A stretch of 64,000 bases of DNA from Sagittula sp. P11 (GCF_002814095.1 NZ_CP021913.1:992001-1056000), one strand, 5' to 3'. Positions 53,129-61,993 are shown, numbered from the stretch's first letter. The notes: a model not told the origin generated them from the letters alone. Translations and numbers: made by a program.

Positions 53129-53185
53129 GAAGGCTTTTCGGAAGAAAAGCCTTCACCCCCAAAGATCTTTCGTCCGAAAGATCTT
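53129..53185. terminator. Two consecutive stem-loops between convergent response regulator and PepSY genes
   Basis: First, GAAGGCTTTTC-GGAA-GAAAAGCCTTC (53129-53154), a perfect 11-bp stem. Second, AAGATCTTTCG-TC-CGAAAGATCTT (53162-53185), a perfect 11-bp stem. Both contain T/A runs and lie in an 84-base gap between convergent stop codons. They would be a bidirectional terminator pair. Confidence 0.75.
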
Positions 53186-53189
53186 CTCC

Positions 53190-54305
53190 TCACACCGCCG
53201 CGCGGCGCAGCCGCCGCATCCGCAGGAGCCGGCGCAGGCCCAGCGCCATGCCGGTCCAGACCAGCACCATCGCGGCGAGCGAGGCGAGCCCCGCCACCGT
53301 CTGACCGATGATGCCGTAATACTGCCCGGTGTGCGCGAACCGCGCCCACATCCGCGCCCGCGTGCCCGCGCTGCCCGTCACGGCATCTTCGGACAGGATC
53401 TCGCCCGTGGCCCGGTCCAGCACCAGCTCCGACCGCTGCGCCGGCGCCACGCCGTTGCCCCCGTCCAGCGTCACCTGCACCGCGCCAGCACCCGTCTCAG
53501 GCAGGACGATCGCCGCCGTCGTCCAGTCCGGCCGCGCCACCCCCGCGGCGTCCAGCAAGGCGGCATAGCCCAATGGCGCGCCCGACAGCTTCCGCGCCGC
53601 GAATTCCTGCGTCACCGCCCCGCGGCCCCGGCCCTGCGGCACCTCCTCGCCCAGCGCGGCGAAAAGCGCGGCGTTGGCCCAGCCGTAGCTCATGATGACG
53701 CCGGTCAGCACGATCACGAACAGCGGCACCAGCGCCCAGAAGCCCAGCACATGGTGCCAGTTGTAGTCCCGCGCCTGCGCGTTCGGCAGGCCGCGCCGGA
53801 AGACCAGGTTCATCTTCACCCGCCGCCACTTCCACGTCTTCGGCAACCACAGGTATAACCCCGACACCACCAGCCCGAGGAAAAGCAGGTTGGCCGCATC
53901 GACCAGCCAGCCGCCGACCTCCGTCGGGCCGCTGAACGACAGCCAGCGGTGCAGCGCCGTCACGCCACGGAAGAAGGCCGCGACGCCGTCCCCCGCGCCG
54001 TCCAGTTCCGCACCGCTGTAGGGATCGAGCGCGACGGAGGACCGCCCCTGCCTCAGTTCCACCAGCCCGCCGGGCTCCCGCGGGAGGACCAGCGACTGGC
54101 CGGGCACGGCGCCCGTCGCGGCAACGATCTCTTCAGGAGACAAGGCCACGGCCCCCGCCGGGACCTCGATGGCGCGGGCCGTGGCCCAGTGCACGATCTG
54201 GCTTTCGTACGTCAGCAGGACGCCGGTCACGCTCATCATCAGGACGAAGACCCCGGAAACGAGCCCCGCCGTCAGGTGTCCCCAGAAAACAACCGTGCGA
54301 ACCAT
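53190..54305 (-). CDS. PepSY-associated transmembrane protein
   Basis: 371-residue inner-membrane protein of the PepSY-TM family (PF03929), with about four helices and a large periplasmic part between. Markers: VFWGHLTAGLVSGVFVLMMSVTGVLLTYE, LHRWLSFSGP, NWHHVLGFWALVPLFVIVLTGVIM and FAHTGQYYGIIGQTVAGLASL; the His residues may bind haem or metal. Relatives often sit near siderophore receptors, where a role in ferric reduction is suggested. Start at ATG 54305. A 54-residue membrane protein gene lies just upstream. Confidence 0.9.
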   Translation of the reverse strand: MVRTVVFWGHLTAGLVSGVFVLMMSVTGVLLTYESQIVHWATARAIEVPAGAVALSPEEIVAATGAVPGQSLVLPREPGGLVELRQGRSSVALDPYSGAELDGAGDGVAAFFRGVTALHRWLSFSGPTEVGGWLVDAANLLFLGLVVSGLYLWLPKTWKWRRVKMNLVFRRGLPNAQARDYNWHHVLGFWALVPLFVIVLTGVIMSYGWANAALFAALGEEVPQGRGRGAVTQEFAARKLSGAPLGYAALLDAAGVARPDWTTAAIVLPETGAGAVQVTLDGGNGVAPAQRSELVLDRATGEILSEDAVTGSAGTRARMWARFAHTGQYYGIIGQTVAGLASLAAMVLVWTGMALGLRRLLRMRRLRRAAV

Positions 54306-54397
54306 GTCTGAATGTCCCTGAATATTTTTCCGTTTCAGGGTTTCACGCAGGTGCCCGCCCGCTCCGTCGCAGGAAGTGCCGCGCCGCGGCAGAATTC

Positions 54398-54562
54398 TCA
54401 GGGCAGGCCCAGCGCCGCCCGGAATGACGGCAGGACCGCCACCGCCACGACACCGACCAGCGCACCGACGATCAGCCGGGCCGGCGCCCGGCCCAGTCGC
54501 GGCCCAGCAAGGCTCAGAAGCCCGCAGACCGCCGCATAATAGCCGAGGGACACAGGATCCAT
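54398..54562 (-). CDS. Small hydrophobic protein upstream of the PepSY gene
   Basis: 54 residues: MDPVSLGYYAAVCGLLSLAG, a short basic hinge (PRLGRAPARL), then a second hydrophobic segment (IVGALVGVVAVAVLPSF). An AGGAGGA Shine-Dalgarno lies about eight bases before ATG 54562. Same direction as the PepSY gene with 92 bases between. Supported by the ribosome-binding site and topology rather than by homology. Confidence 0.6.
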   Translation of the reverse strand: MDPVSLGYYAAVCGLLSLAGPRLGRAPARLIVGALVGVVAVAVLPSFRAALGLP

Positions 54563-54956
54563 GGCACATCCTCCTGCGCCCATCCTGCCACGTCCCGGCC
54601 GATCCTCACAGCCTTTCGGCCAGCCCGGGAGAAACCGGCGCCGCCAGCCGCGGCGGCCCCCTCCCGGCCCGGGCCCGGCCCCGTCCCGGCACAGACGTTA
54701 ACGAAAAAGATTTCCGCGCAACGCTTCGGCGCATGCCGGCGTTAACGAAGGTTTCCAACCGGCCGGGAATCGGGGTCAAACCGGCCGGTTCGCCCCTTAA
54801 CACGCGCCACAGGCAATCAACGTTCCGGTAACCCGTTGTGGTGCTCGCGGCGCCGCCGGGCACATCCGGTGGCGCGCGCTGCGTTTACCCGGGGCCCGCC
54901 CCGTTAACCGGGGACCGGCGTCGCGGCCCCGTTGCGCAAACCGCCCGGGACCGCAC
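54563..54956. other. Intergenic region between the small membrane gene and the formate-dehydrogenase-like gene
   Basis: 394 bases without a gene. It holds two copies of GTTAACGAA (at 54697 and 54741, 44 apart), a GGTTAACG-like site near 54904, and an inverted repeat AACCGGCCGG/CCGGCCGGTT (54757-54766 with 54781-54790, 14-base loop). These could be the promoter/operator region of the small membrane-PepSY genes read on the minus strand. No RNA gene recognised. Confidence 0.5.
54757..54790. repeat. Perfect 10-bp inverted repeat
   Basis: AACCGGCCGG at 54757-54766 and CCGGCCGGTT at 54781-54790, separated by 14 bases. No U-run follows on either side, so an operator or mRNA structure is more likely than a terminator. 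Confidence 0.5.
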
Positions 54957-57740
54957 TCACTCCGCGGCAAGCGCCCCGTCGGTGACCTTTTCCACCCGCA
55001 CGGCAGAGTACTTGAACTCCGGGATCTTGCCGAAGGGGTCGAGCGCGGGGTTGGTGAGGATGTTGGCCGCGGCTTCCACGTAGGCGAAGGGCAGGAACAC
55101 CATGTCCCGCGCCACCGACCTGTCGGCACGGGCCATCACCTCGAGCGAGCCGCGCCGGGTGATCAGCCGCACCAGCCCGCCCGGCTCCACGCCCAACTCC
55201 CGCAGGGTGGAGGGGTGCAGCGAGCAGTTGGCCTCCGGCTCCACCGCGTCCAGCACCGTTGCGCGGCGGGTCATCGACCCGGTGTGCCAGTGCTCCAGCT
55301 GCCGGCCCGTGGTCAGCACCATCGGGAAGGTCTCGTCCGGGACCTCCGCCGGGGGCGTGACACGTGCCGGCGTGAACTTCGCCCGGCCCGCCCGGCGCGG
55401 GAAGCCGTCGCCGAAGACCACCGCCTGGCCCGGATCGTCCGGGCCGTTGCAGGGGTAAGTCACTGAATTCTCGGTCTCCAGCCGCTTCCAGGTGATGTGG
55501 TGCAGCGACCGCATCGACATCTTCATCTCGTTGAAGACCTCGCGCGGGTCGTCGTAATCCCACTTCAGCCCGATGCGCCGCGCCAGGTCGACGATCACCT
55601 TCCAGTCCTCGCGCGCCTCGCCCGGGGCCTCCACCGCCTTGCGCATCATCTGCACCTGCCGGTTGGTGTTGGTGACGGTGCCGTCCTTCTCTGGCATCGC
55701 CGCGGCGGGCAGGATCACGTCGGCGAAGTTCGCCGTCTCCGTCAGGAAGATATCCTGCACGACGAGGTGGTCGAGCTTGGCCAGCGCCTTGCGCGCGTGT
55801 TCCACGTCCGGGTCCGACATCGCAGGGTTCTCGCCCAGCACGTACATGCCGCGGATCTCGCCGCGGTAGACGCGGTCCATGATCTCGACGACCGTAAGTC
55901 CCGGCGTGGCCTGGATTTCCGTGCCCTGCCAGATATGCTTGAACAGCGCCCGGACCTCCGGATCGGCAACCGACTGGTAGTCCGGCATGACCTGCGGGAT
56001 GAGCCCCGCATCGGACGCGCCCTGCACATTGTTCTGCCCGCGCAGCGGGTGCAGCCCGGTCCCCGGACGGCCCACGTGACCGCAGAGCAGCGCCAGCGAG
56101 ATCAGGCAGCGCGAGTTATCGGTGCCGTGGATGTGCTGCGAGATGCCCATCCCCCAGAAGATCATCGCCCGCTGAGCCGTGGCGAAGGTCCGGGCCACGT
56201 CGCGGATCACCTCCGGCGCGATCCCGCAAAGCTCCGACATGCGCTCCGGCGTGAAGGCGCGGATGTGGTCGCGGAATTCGAAGAAACCCTCGGTAAAGCC
56301 TTCTATGTACTGGCGGTCATAGAGCTTTTCCTCGACGATCACGTTCATGATCGCGTTCAGCAGCGCCACGTCGGTGCCGGGGCGGAACTGCACCATGTGC
56401 TTGGCAAAGCGCTTCATCGCGGTGCCGCGCGGGTCCATGATGATCAGCTCGCCGCCGCGCTTGGTGAACTGCTTGAAGTAGGTCGCGGCAACGGGGTGGT
56501 TCTCTGTCGGGTTGGAGCCGATGACGATCGCCACGTCGGCGTTCTCGATCTCGTTGAAGGTCGCGGTCACCGCGCCCGAACCCACGTTCTCCATCAGCGC
56601 CGCCACCGAGGAGGCGTGGCACAGCCGCGTGCAGTGGTCGACGTTGTTGTGGCCGAAGCCCTGCCGGATGAACTTCTGGAAGAGGTAGGCCTCCTCGTTG
56701 GTGCACTTGGCCGAGCCGAAGCCCGCCACCGACTGCCCGCCGTAGTAGGACCGCAGGTCGGCCAGCCCGTGGGCGGCCTTGTCCAGCGCCTCTTCCCAGG
56801 TCGCCTCGCGGAAGTGGGTCCAGGGGTTCGACGGATCGACGTTCAGGCCCTTCTCGGGCGCGTCTTCCCGCCGGATCAGGGGTTTGGTCAGCCGGTGCGG
56901 GTGGTGGATGTAGTCCATCCCGAAGCGGCCCTTGACACACAGCCGCCCCTCGTTCGCGGGGCCGTCGATGCCCTCGACGTACTTGATCTTGCCGTCCTTC
57001 ACCTTGATCGAGACCTGGCAGCCGACGCCGCAGAACGGGCAGACCGACTTGGTTTCCTTGTCGAAATCGGCCCGGTCGCCTTCCTGCGCGTCGTTCACCA
57101 CCGACGACGGCATCAGCGCGCCGGTCGGGCAGGCCTGCACGCATTCGCCGCAGGCAACGCAGGTGGAGGCGCCCATGTCGTCGCCAAGGTCGAACACCGG
57201 GTAGGCATCGTGCCCGCGCCCGGCCATGCCGATCACGTCGTTGACCTGCACCTCGCGGCAGGCGCGCACGCACAGGCCGCACTGGATGCAGGCGTCGAGG
57301 TTCACGGACATCGCCACGTGGCTGTCGTCGAGCAGCGGGATGCGCTCCGCTTCCAGCGTCGGAAAGCGGCTTTCGGCGACACCCTGCTCGGCCGCCATGT
57401 CCCAGAGGTGAGAGGACTTGTCATGCGCCGCCGCCTGCTCCGGCTGGTCGGCCACCAGCAGTTCCATGACCATCCTGCGCGCGGTCTTTGCCCGGGCAGA
57501 GGCGCTCTTGACCACCATGCCGTCCTCGGGTTCGCGGATGCAGGAGGCCGCCAGCACGCGCTCGCCCTCGATCTCCACCATGCAGGCGCGGCAGTTGCCG
57601 TCCGGGCGGTAACCCGGCGCAGGCTTGTGGCACAGGTGCGGGATCTTCAGACCGCGCCCGTTCGCCACCTCCCAGATGGTCATGCCCTTTTCGGCTTCGA
57701 CTTCCTCGCCGTCGAGTGTGAATCGGATCCTGTCGGCCAC
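54957..57740 (-). CDS. Formate dehydrogenase alpha subunit-like molybdoenzyme, GTG start
   Basis: 927 residues. Domains: [2Fe-2S] ferredoxin-like (Cys37, 50, 53, 67); two [4Fe-4S] clusters (Cys151/154/157/161 and Cys194/197/200/204); molybdopterin-type [4Fe-4S] (Cys234/237/241/268); bis-MGD Mo-binding domains. The Mo ligand is Cys374 in HCTRLCHASS, so not selenocysteine. The place of the NuoG-type His-Cys3 cluster reads EQAAAHDKSSHLW with no Cys. The start is GTG 57740, preceded by AGGAGG and CGCGC; an ATG at 57776 has no such site. No fdsB/fdsG/fdhD-type genes are nearby. The partner is unknown. Confidence 0.92.
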   Translation of the reverse strand: MADRIRFTLDGEEVEAEKGMTIWEVANGRGLKIPHLCHKPAPGYRPDGNCRACMVEIEGERVLAASCIREPEDGMVVKSASARAKTARRMVMELLVADQPEQAAAHDKSSHLWDMAAEQGVAESRFPTLEAERIPLLDDSHVAMSVNLDACIQCGLCVRACREVQVNDVIGMAGRGHDAYPVFDLGDDMGASTCVACGECVQACPTGALMPSSVVNDAQEGDRADFDKETKSVCPFCGVGCQVSIKVKDGKIKYVEGIDGPANEGRLCVKGRFGMDYIHHPHRLTKPLIRREDAPEKGLNVDPSNPWTHFREATWEEALDKAAHGLADLRSYYGGQSVAGFGSAKCTNEEAYLFQKFIRQGFGHNNVDHCTRLCHASSVAALMENVGSGAVTATFNEIENADVAIVIGSNPTENHPVAATYFKQFTKRGGELIIMDPRGTAMKRFAKHMVQFRPGTDVALLNAIMNVIVEEKLYDRQYIEGFTEGFFEFRDHIRAFTPERMSELCGIAPEVIRDVARTFATAQRAMIFWGMGISQHIHGTDNSRCLISLALLCGHVGRPGTGLHPLRGQNNVQGASDAGLIPQVMPDYQSVADPEVRALFKHIWQGTEIQATPGLTVVEIMDRVYRGEIRGMYVLGENPAMSDPDVEHARKALAKLDHLVVQDIFLTETANFADVILPAAAMPEKDGTVTNTNRQVQMMRKAVEAPGEAREDWKVIVDLARRIGLKWDYDDPREVFNEMKMSMRSLHHITWKRLETENSVTYPCNGPDDPGQAVVFGDGFPRRAGRAKFTPARVTPPAEVPDETFPMVLTTGRQLEHWHTGSMTRRATVLDAVEPEANCSLHPSTLRELGVEPGGLVRLITRRGSLEVMARADRSVARDMVFLPFAYVEAAANILTNPALDPFGKIPEFKYSAVRVEKVTDGALAAE

Positions 57741-58035
57741 GCGCGCCTCCTCTCGTTTCCGGCTCTTGTAGACCATGCGCAGTCCGGGCGGCGTGGATCA
57801 ATGCCGACCTTCGGTCACGTTTTTGCGTCGCCGGGTTTCCGATGCGCGCCGCCGTGCGTCCCAAGTGCCCCGTTACGCGACTGCCCTAGGCCGCGCATCG
57901 CCCGCCGCCCGGCCCGCAGGGCCCGTACGTCCTCCTCTGCAGCGCCTGTGCAGCCGCGCACGCGGAACACGCGCTGGCGGCGATAGACGGCTGGCCCGGC
58001 CCGCCCATATCTCTGTCATGCAAAGGAGGCGTCCC

Positions 58036-58530
58036 ATGCCCGCACATCCCGAAACCCGCATCGGCCACGTCCACCTGAAGGTCACCGACCTCGACCGCTC
58101 CGTCGCGTTCTACCGCGACGTGATGGGGCTGGAGGTCATGCAGACCTACGGGCGGCAGGCTGCGTTCCTCTCCGCCGGCGGTTACCACCACCACATCGGC
58201 CTGAACACCTGGCACTCGAAGGACGGCCCCCGGGCCGATCCGCGCGCGCCCGGGCTCTATCACACCGCCTTCGTCTTCCCAGACCGCCCGGCCCTGGCCG
58301 ACGCGCTGGCCCGCGCCCTGGACCACGGGGTGGAGATCGAGGGCGCCGCCGACCACGGTGTCTCCGAGGCGATCTATTTCTCCGACCCCGACGGCAACGG
58401 GATCGAGATCTACCGCGACCGCGCGCCAGAGGACTGGCCCCGCAGCGGCAACGGCACGCTCCTGATGACCAACGCACCGCTCGACCTGCCCAACCTCCTG
58501 CTGGAAGCGACGGAAGACCGCGCCGGCTGA
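58036..58530 (+). CDS. VOC-family (glyoxalase/dioxygenase-like) protein
   Basis: 164 residues, a single VOC module pair. GHVHLKVTDLDRSVAFYRDVMGLE is repeated structurally by LYHTAFVFPDRPALADALARAL. Candidate metal ligands are His in HVHLKV, His in LYHTAF and Glu in GIEIYRD, as in catechol-2,3-dioxygenase/glyoxalase relatives. Reaction unknown. AAAGGAGG lies five to six bases before ATG 58036. Upstream in-frame codons are Arg/Pro-rich and rejected. Confidence 0.9.
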   Translation: MPAHPETRIGHVHLKVTDLDRSVAFYRDVMGLEVMQTYGRQAAFLSAGGYHHHIGLNTWHSKDGPRADPRAPGLYHTAFVFPDRPALADALARALDHGVEIEGAADHGVSEAIYFSDPDGNGIEIYRDRAPEDWPRSGNGTLLMTNAPLDLPNLLLEATEDRAG

Positions 58531-58661
58531 AACCGCCGCGACCGGACGGCGCAACACCTCCCCGCCCGCGCAGCCGCCACGCAGGGCGGGGCTCTGCGCC
58601 GCCTCGCCCTCTGGACCTTGCCGTCCGCCGGGCCTAGGCTCCGCGCCAAAAGGAGATCCCG

Positions 58662-59522
58662 ATGGCGACCGGCAAGAACATCCGCACCTATTTCAACGGC
58701 ACATGGCACGAGGGCGACACCATGATCATGCGCGCCGCGGACCATGGCGCCTGGCTCGGCAGCTCGGTCTTCGACGGTGCACGCTACACGCAGGGCGTCA
58801 CGCCCGACCTTGACCGCCACTGCGCCCGGATCAACGCCTCCGCCCGGGCGCTGATGGTCAACCCCACCGTCGCGCCCGAAGACATGGTCGAGATCGTGCG
58901 CGAGGGCCTCTCTGCCTACACCCCCGACGCCGCGGTCTACATCCGGCCGATGTACTGGGGCATCAACGGTGACGTCACCGCCATCGTCCCGCAGCCCGAA
59001 GAGACCGGCTTTGCCATCTGTCTCGAGGAAATCCCCATGGCGCCCGCCACCGCCTCCACCACGCTGGGGCGCACCCGCTTCCGCCGCCCGGTGCTGGAGG
59101 ACGCGGTGGTCAATGCCAAGGCCGGCTGCCTCTATCCGAACAAAGCCCGGATGCTGACCGAGGTCCGCAGCCGCGGCTTCGGCAACGCGCTGGTGACCGA
59201 CGCCATGGGCAACGTCGCCGAAAGCGCCACCGCCAACGTCTTCATGGTCCGCGACGGGGTCGTGTTCACGCCGATCCCCAACGGGACCTTCCTCGCCGGG
59301 ATCACCCGCGCACGCCACATCGCCAACATGAAGGCGGACGGGATGGAGGTGGTCGAGGCGGTGCTGACCTTCGCCGATTTCGAGGCCGCGGACGAGGTTT
59401 TCCTCTCCGGCAACATGAACAAGATCACCCCCGTGACCGCGTTCGAGGACACCTCCTACCAGGCCGGTCCGGTGACCAGCCGGGTGCGCGACCTCTACTG
59501 GGACTGGGCGCTCAGCGCCTGA
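58662..59522 (+). CDS. Branched-chain amino acid aminotransferase-like (class IV PLP)
   Basis: 286 residues. Fold-type IV PLP enzyme with the cofactor Lys in NAKAGCLYPNKARML, ADHGAWLGSSVFDGARYTQG near the substrate channel, and MGNVAESATANVFMVRDGVVFTP, the family signature. Substrate class: branched-chain L-amino acids by the overall pattern, though D-amino acid or 4-amino-4-deoxychorismate relatives share the fold. AAAGGAGA precedes the ATG. Followed after 13 bases by an unknown gene. Confidence 0.9.
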   Translation: MATGKNIRTYFNGTWHEGDTMIMRAADHGAWLGSSVFDGARYTQGVTPDLDRHCARINASARALMVNPTVAPEDMVEIVREGLSAYTPDAAVYIRPMYWGINGDVTAIVPQPEETGFAICLEEIPMAPATASTTLGRTRFRRPVLEDAVVNAKAGCLYPNKARMLTEVRSRGFGNALVTDAMGNVAESATANVFMVRDGVVFTPIPNGTFLAGITRARHIANMKADGMEVVEAVLTFADFEAADEVFLSGNMNKITPVTAFEDTSYQAGPVTSRVRDLYWDWALSA

Positions 59523-59535
59523 GGCGGCCCGCGCC

Positions 59536-60183
59536 ATGTGGCTGAAACTGCTGGTCATCGGGATTGTGCTGGCGCTCTTCGCGCTGGCGATCCGTGCGGT
59601 GATCCGCGCCAACCGGCCTGCCGCGCGCCCTGCCCCCCAGCGCGAGGCGCCCTCCCTCGACGAACAGCTCGACCTGCTGGCGGAGGCCGGGCTCACGCTC
59701 TCGCCCGGCGTGACCCGCACCGACCTGACCGACTTCGGGCCGGAGGAGACCTACCGCCACGATCCTTGGCGGCTCCTCCTTCTGACCTTTGCCATCCGCA
59801 TCGACCGTCCGCCGCACACGCCCTTCTGTCCGCGCGCCTGCCTGCTTCAGCGCGACGCCCTCGACACGCCTGAGGCCCTCGCCGCCGCGCTCCGGGACCT
59901 CGCCCGTGCAGCCGGCGTCGACGACAGGCTGCACGTCACAACGACAACCGACCGCCTGTCCTACCGCCTGGGCGACACGGCCCGCGACATCTCCCCCGAC
60001 ACGGCGACGGACGACATCCTGCACGCCCTGCTGGACGACATCGCCGCCGCGCTGCCCGCCGGCCGCCACCTCGCCTTTCTCGACCACGATCCGCAGGTTG
60101 CGGTCTTCTGCCTGTCGGCGCAGGGCCATACCCTCATCGACACCGCCGCCCCCGGCCTACTCCTCAGGACGCCGCCGCTCTGA
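59536..60183 (+). CDS. Membrane-anchored protein of unknown function
   Basis: 215 residues. One N-terminal helix (MWLKLLVIGIVLALFALAIRAVIRA), a Pro/Ala/Arg-rich linker (~25-45), and a soluble domain of about 160 residues starting around LDEQLDLLAEAGLTLSPGV. Two Cys (PFCPRACL) lie close together. I do not recognise a family. Same direction as the aminotransferase upstream and the Usp gene downstream (70 bases), possibly one transcription unit. Confidence 0.75.
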   Translation: MWLKLLVIGIVLALFALAIRAVIRANRPAARPAPQREAPSLDEQLDLLAEAGLTLSPGVTRTDLTDFGPEETYRHDPWRLLLLTFAIRIDRPPHTPFCPRACLLQRDALDTPEALAAALRDLARAAGVDDRLHVTTTTDRLSYRLGDTARDISPDTATDDILHALLDDIAAALPAGRHLAFLDHDPQVAVFCLSAQGHTLIDTAAPGLLLRTPPL

Positions 60184-60253
60184 CGCCCACGTCACTGCAG
60201 AGTGGACAGCCGCCTGCCCCTCTGCCAAGGTCGCGCGACAGGAGAGAGACCCA

Positions 60254-60709
60254 ATGCGCAAGTTCCTCGTCGTGCTCGACGATTCCAGAGAATGCCTGAA
60301 CGCCATGCGCTTCGCCGCCATGCGCGCCGCGAAGTCCGGCGGCGGCGTCGCGATCCTGTCGATCATCGCCCCGGAAGAGTTCAACCACTGGATCGGCGTC
60401 GGTGACATCATGCGCGAGGAGGCCCGCGAACGCATCCACGCGCATTTCGAGGTCTTCGCCAAGTGGATGCGCGACAAGCAGGGCGTCGATCCGGAGCTGG
60501 TGATCCGCGAGGGCGACGCCGTGACGGAGATCCTCGCCCAGGTCCGCGAGGACCCGGAGATCGGCGTGCTGGTGCTGGGCGCCGCCGCCGACAAGAAGGG
60601 CCCCGGCCCGTTGGTGACGCAGATGACCCGCAGCGCCGGATCGCTGCCCGTGCCGGTGACCGTGGTCCCCGGCGATTTGTCGAAGGAGCGGCTGGAAGCG
60701 ATCACCTGA
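60254..60709 (+). CDS. Universal stress protein (UspA family)
   Basis: 151 residues, a single Usp domain. Starts MRKFLVVLDDSRECLNAMRFA and contains GVLVLGAAADKKGPGPLV, GSLPVPVTVVPGD near the end, matching the ATP-binding G-x2-G-x9-G(S/T) region in outline. Stress-related nucleotide-binding protein; specific role unknown. GGAGAG precedes ATG 60254. Confidence 0.92.
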   Translation: MRKFLVVLDDSRECLNAMRFAAMRAAKSGGGVAILSIIAPEEFNHWIGVGDIMREEARERIHAHFEVFAKWMRDKQGVDPELVIREGDAVTEILAQVREDPEIGVLVLGAAADKKGPGPLVTQMTRSAGSLPVPVTVVPGDLSKERLEAIT

Positions 60710-60856
60710 TCGCTCCGCGTCCACGCGCCCCAAGACACCCCATCCTCCTCCGGAAAGGCCGCCCGCCCCGCCACCTGCGGGCTTCACAAGTCACGGCGCA
60801 GGCGACATTCTGGCCGGGCACCCGTTTTCCGATCCTGCCTTCCCAAGAGACCTTTC

Positions 60857-61909
60857 ATGCGTGCCCTTCTTGTCTTCTTCGCCGTCCTGACGGCCCGCCC
60901 CGCACTTGCAGAGACGCTGATCCAGAACGCCTGTCTCGGGAACGCGTACGAAAGCTGCTTCGTCCTGATCGAAGGGCAGATCGAGCCCGGACTGACCGAC
61001 AGGCTGCGCAGCCTGATCGAGACCGAGGGCGTCGATGGCGGTGTGATCTACCTCAACAGCCCCGGCGGGACGCTGGGCGAGGCGCTGCGGCTGGGCCGCT
61101 ACATCCGCGAACAGGGGTATGACACGGCCATCGGCGGCTCGGACGGCATCCCGCGCCACACCGACGGGAAACCGATCTTCCTCGGCAGCGAAGGTCCCTC
61201 GCCGGGCCGCTGCGAAAGCGCCTGCGCCTATGTCTTCATGGGCGGCGTGCGGCGTTTCCTCTCCGAAAGGGACAAGCTGGGCCTGCACCAGTTCTTTGCC
61301 CCCGGCCAGCAGATCGGCGGCGAGGTGGCGCAGAAATTCTCGGGCGACCTCGTGGCCTACATGGTCGAAATGGGCGTCGACGCCCGGATCTTCACCCTCG
61401 CCTCGGCCCAGGACAGCACGGGCATGTACTACGTCACCCAGCCGCAGGCAGAGGAATACGACCTTGTCACGCGCGTCGGCTACGACGCCTTCTTCCTCGA
61501 ACCCTACAAGGACGGGCTGATCGCCGCGTCCAAACGGATCGACCCGCCGCAGCCCTATGACGGCGTCGACCAGATGTCGTTCTACTGCCGGGCCGGGCAG
61601 CCTTACGCGCTGCTGCACGCCTCTGTCCACGCGCTGAGCCCCGAAGAGCGCGGCTCGCCGATCTTCTGGACCGACAACATCGAGCAGAAGCTGCCGGAGG
61701 ATGCGGTCTCCGTTCGGGTCGACGGCGACGACGCCTACCTGACGATCCGGATCTCGCCGCCGCAGGCGCAGGCGATGGCGGCCGCCGGGACCTTTGCGAT
61801 CGGCGCGGGATACGGTCGCGTGATCGGTGGCAACTACGTCGCGGCCAAGAAACCCACGCCACTCGACCGCAGGATGCTGGACGCTGCGTTCCGCTTCTGC
61901 ATCGACTGA
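60857..61909 (+). CDS. Secreted ClpP/crotonase-fold protein with CxSAC motif
   Basis: 350 residues. Signal peptide (MRALLVFFAVLTARPALA). The middle resembles the ClpP/Ser protease fold seen in COG3904: GVIYLNSPGGTLGEALRLGRYI, then the candidate nucleophile in GRCESACAYVFMGG (Ser ~120) and His in LGLHQFFAPG (~144). Likely periplasmic; no proven activity. The C-terminal ~130 residues look like an unrelated beta domain (EDAVSVRVDGDDAYLTIRI). Single gene. Confidence 0.85.
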   Translation: MRALLVFFAVLTARPALAETLIQNACLGNAYESCFVLIEGQIEPGLTDRLRSLIETEGVDGGVIYLNSPGGTLGEALRLGRYIREQGYDTAIGGSDGIPRHTDGKPIFLGSEGPSPGRCESACAYVFMGGVRRFLSERDKLGLHQFFAPGQQIGGEVAQKFSGDLVAYMVEMGVDARIFTLASAQDSTGMYYVTQPQAEEYDLVTRVGYDAFFLEPYKDGLIAASKRIDPPQPYDGVDQMSFYCRAGQPYALLHASVHALSPEERGSPIFWTDNIEQKLPEDAVSVRVDGDDAYLTIRISPPQAQAMAAAGTFAIGAGYGRVIGGNYVAAKKPTPLDRRMLDAAFRFCID

Positions 61910-61993
61910 CAGCCTGTTTAGAATCGTTCCAATCCTTGACGCCGCCGCGCTCGGCGCGCATATAGGGAAGAGGCCAGAAAAGGTACGCTCCAG

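Noticed and set aside
56600..56650. Possible selenocysteine (UGA) at the molybdenum ligand of the formate-dehydrogenase-like protein
   Set aside because: The ligand position is an ordinary Cys codon (HCTRLCHASS), and the frame has no internal stop.
55497..57986. 829-codon plus-strand frame opposite the formate-dehydrogenase-like gene
   Set aside because: Antisense shadow; the minus strand carries complete Fe-S and Mo motifs.
57741..58035. Regulatory RNA or gene between the formate-dehydrogenase-like and VOC genes
   Set aside because: The ~295-base divergent gap shows only the two Shine-Dalgarno sites; no conserved RNA motif or open frame with support was found.
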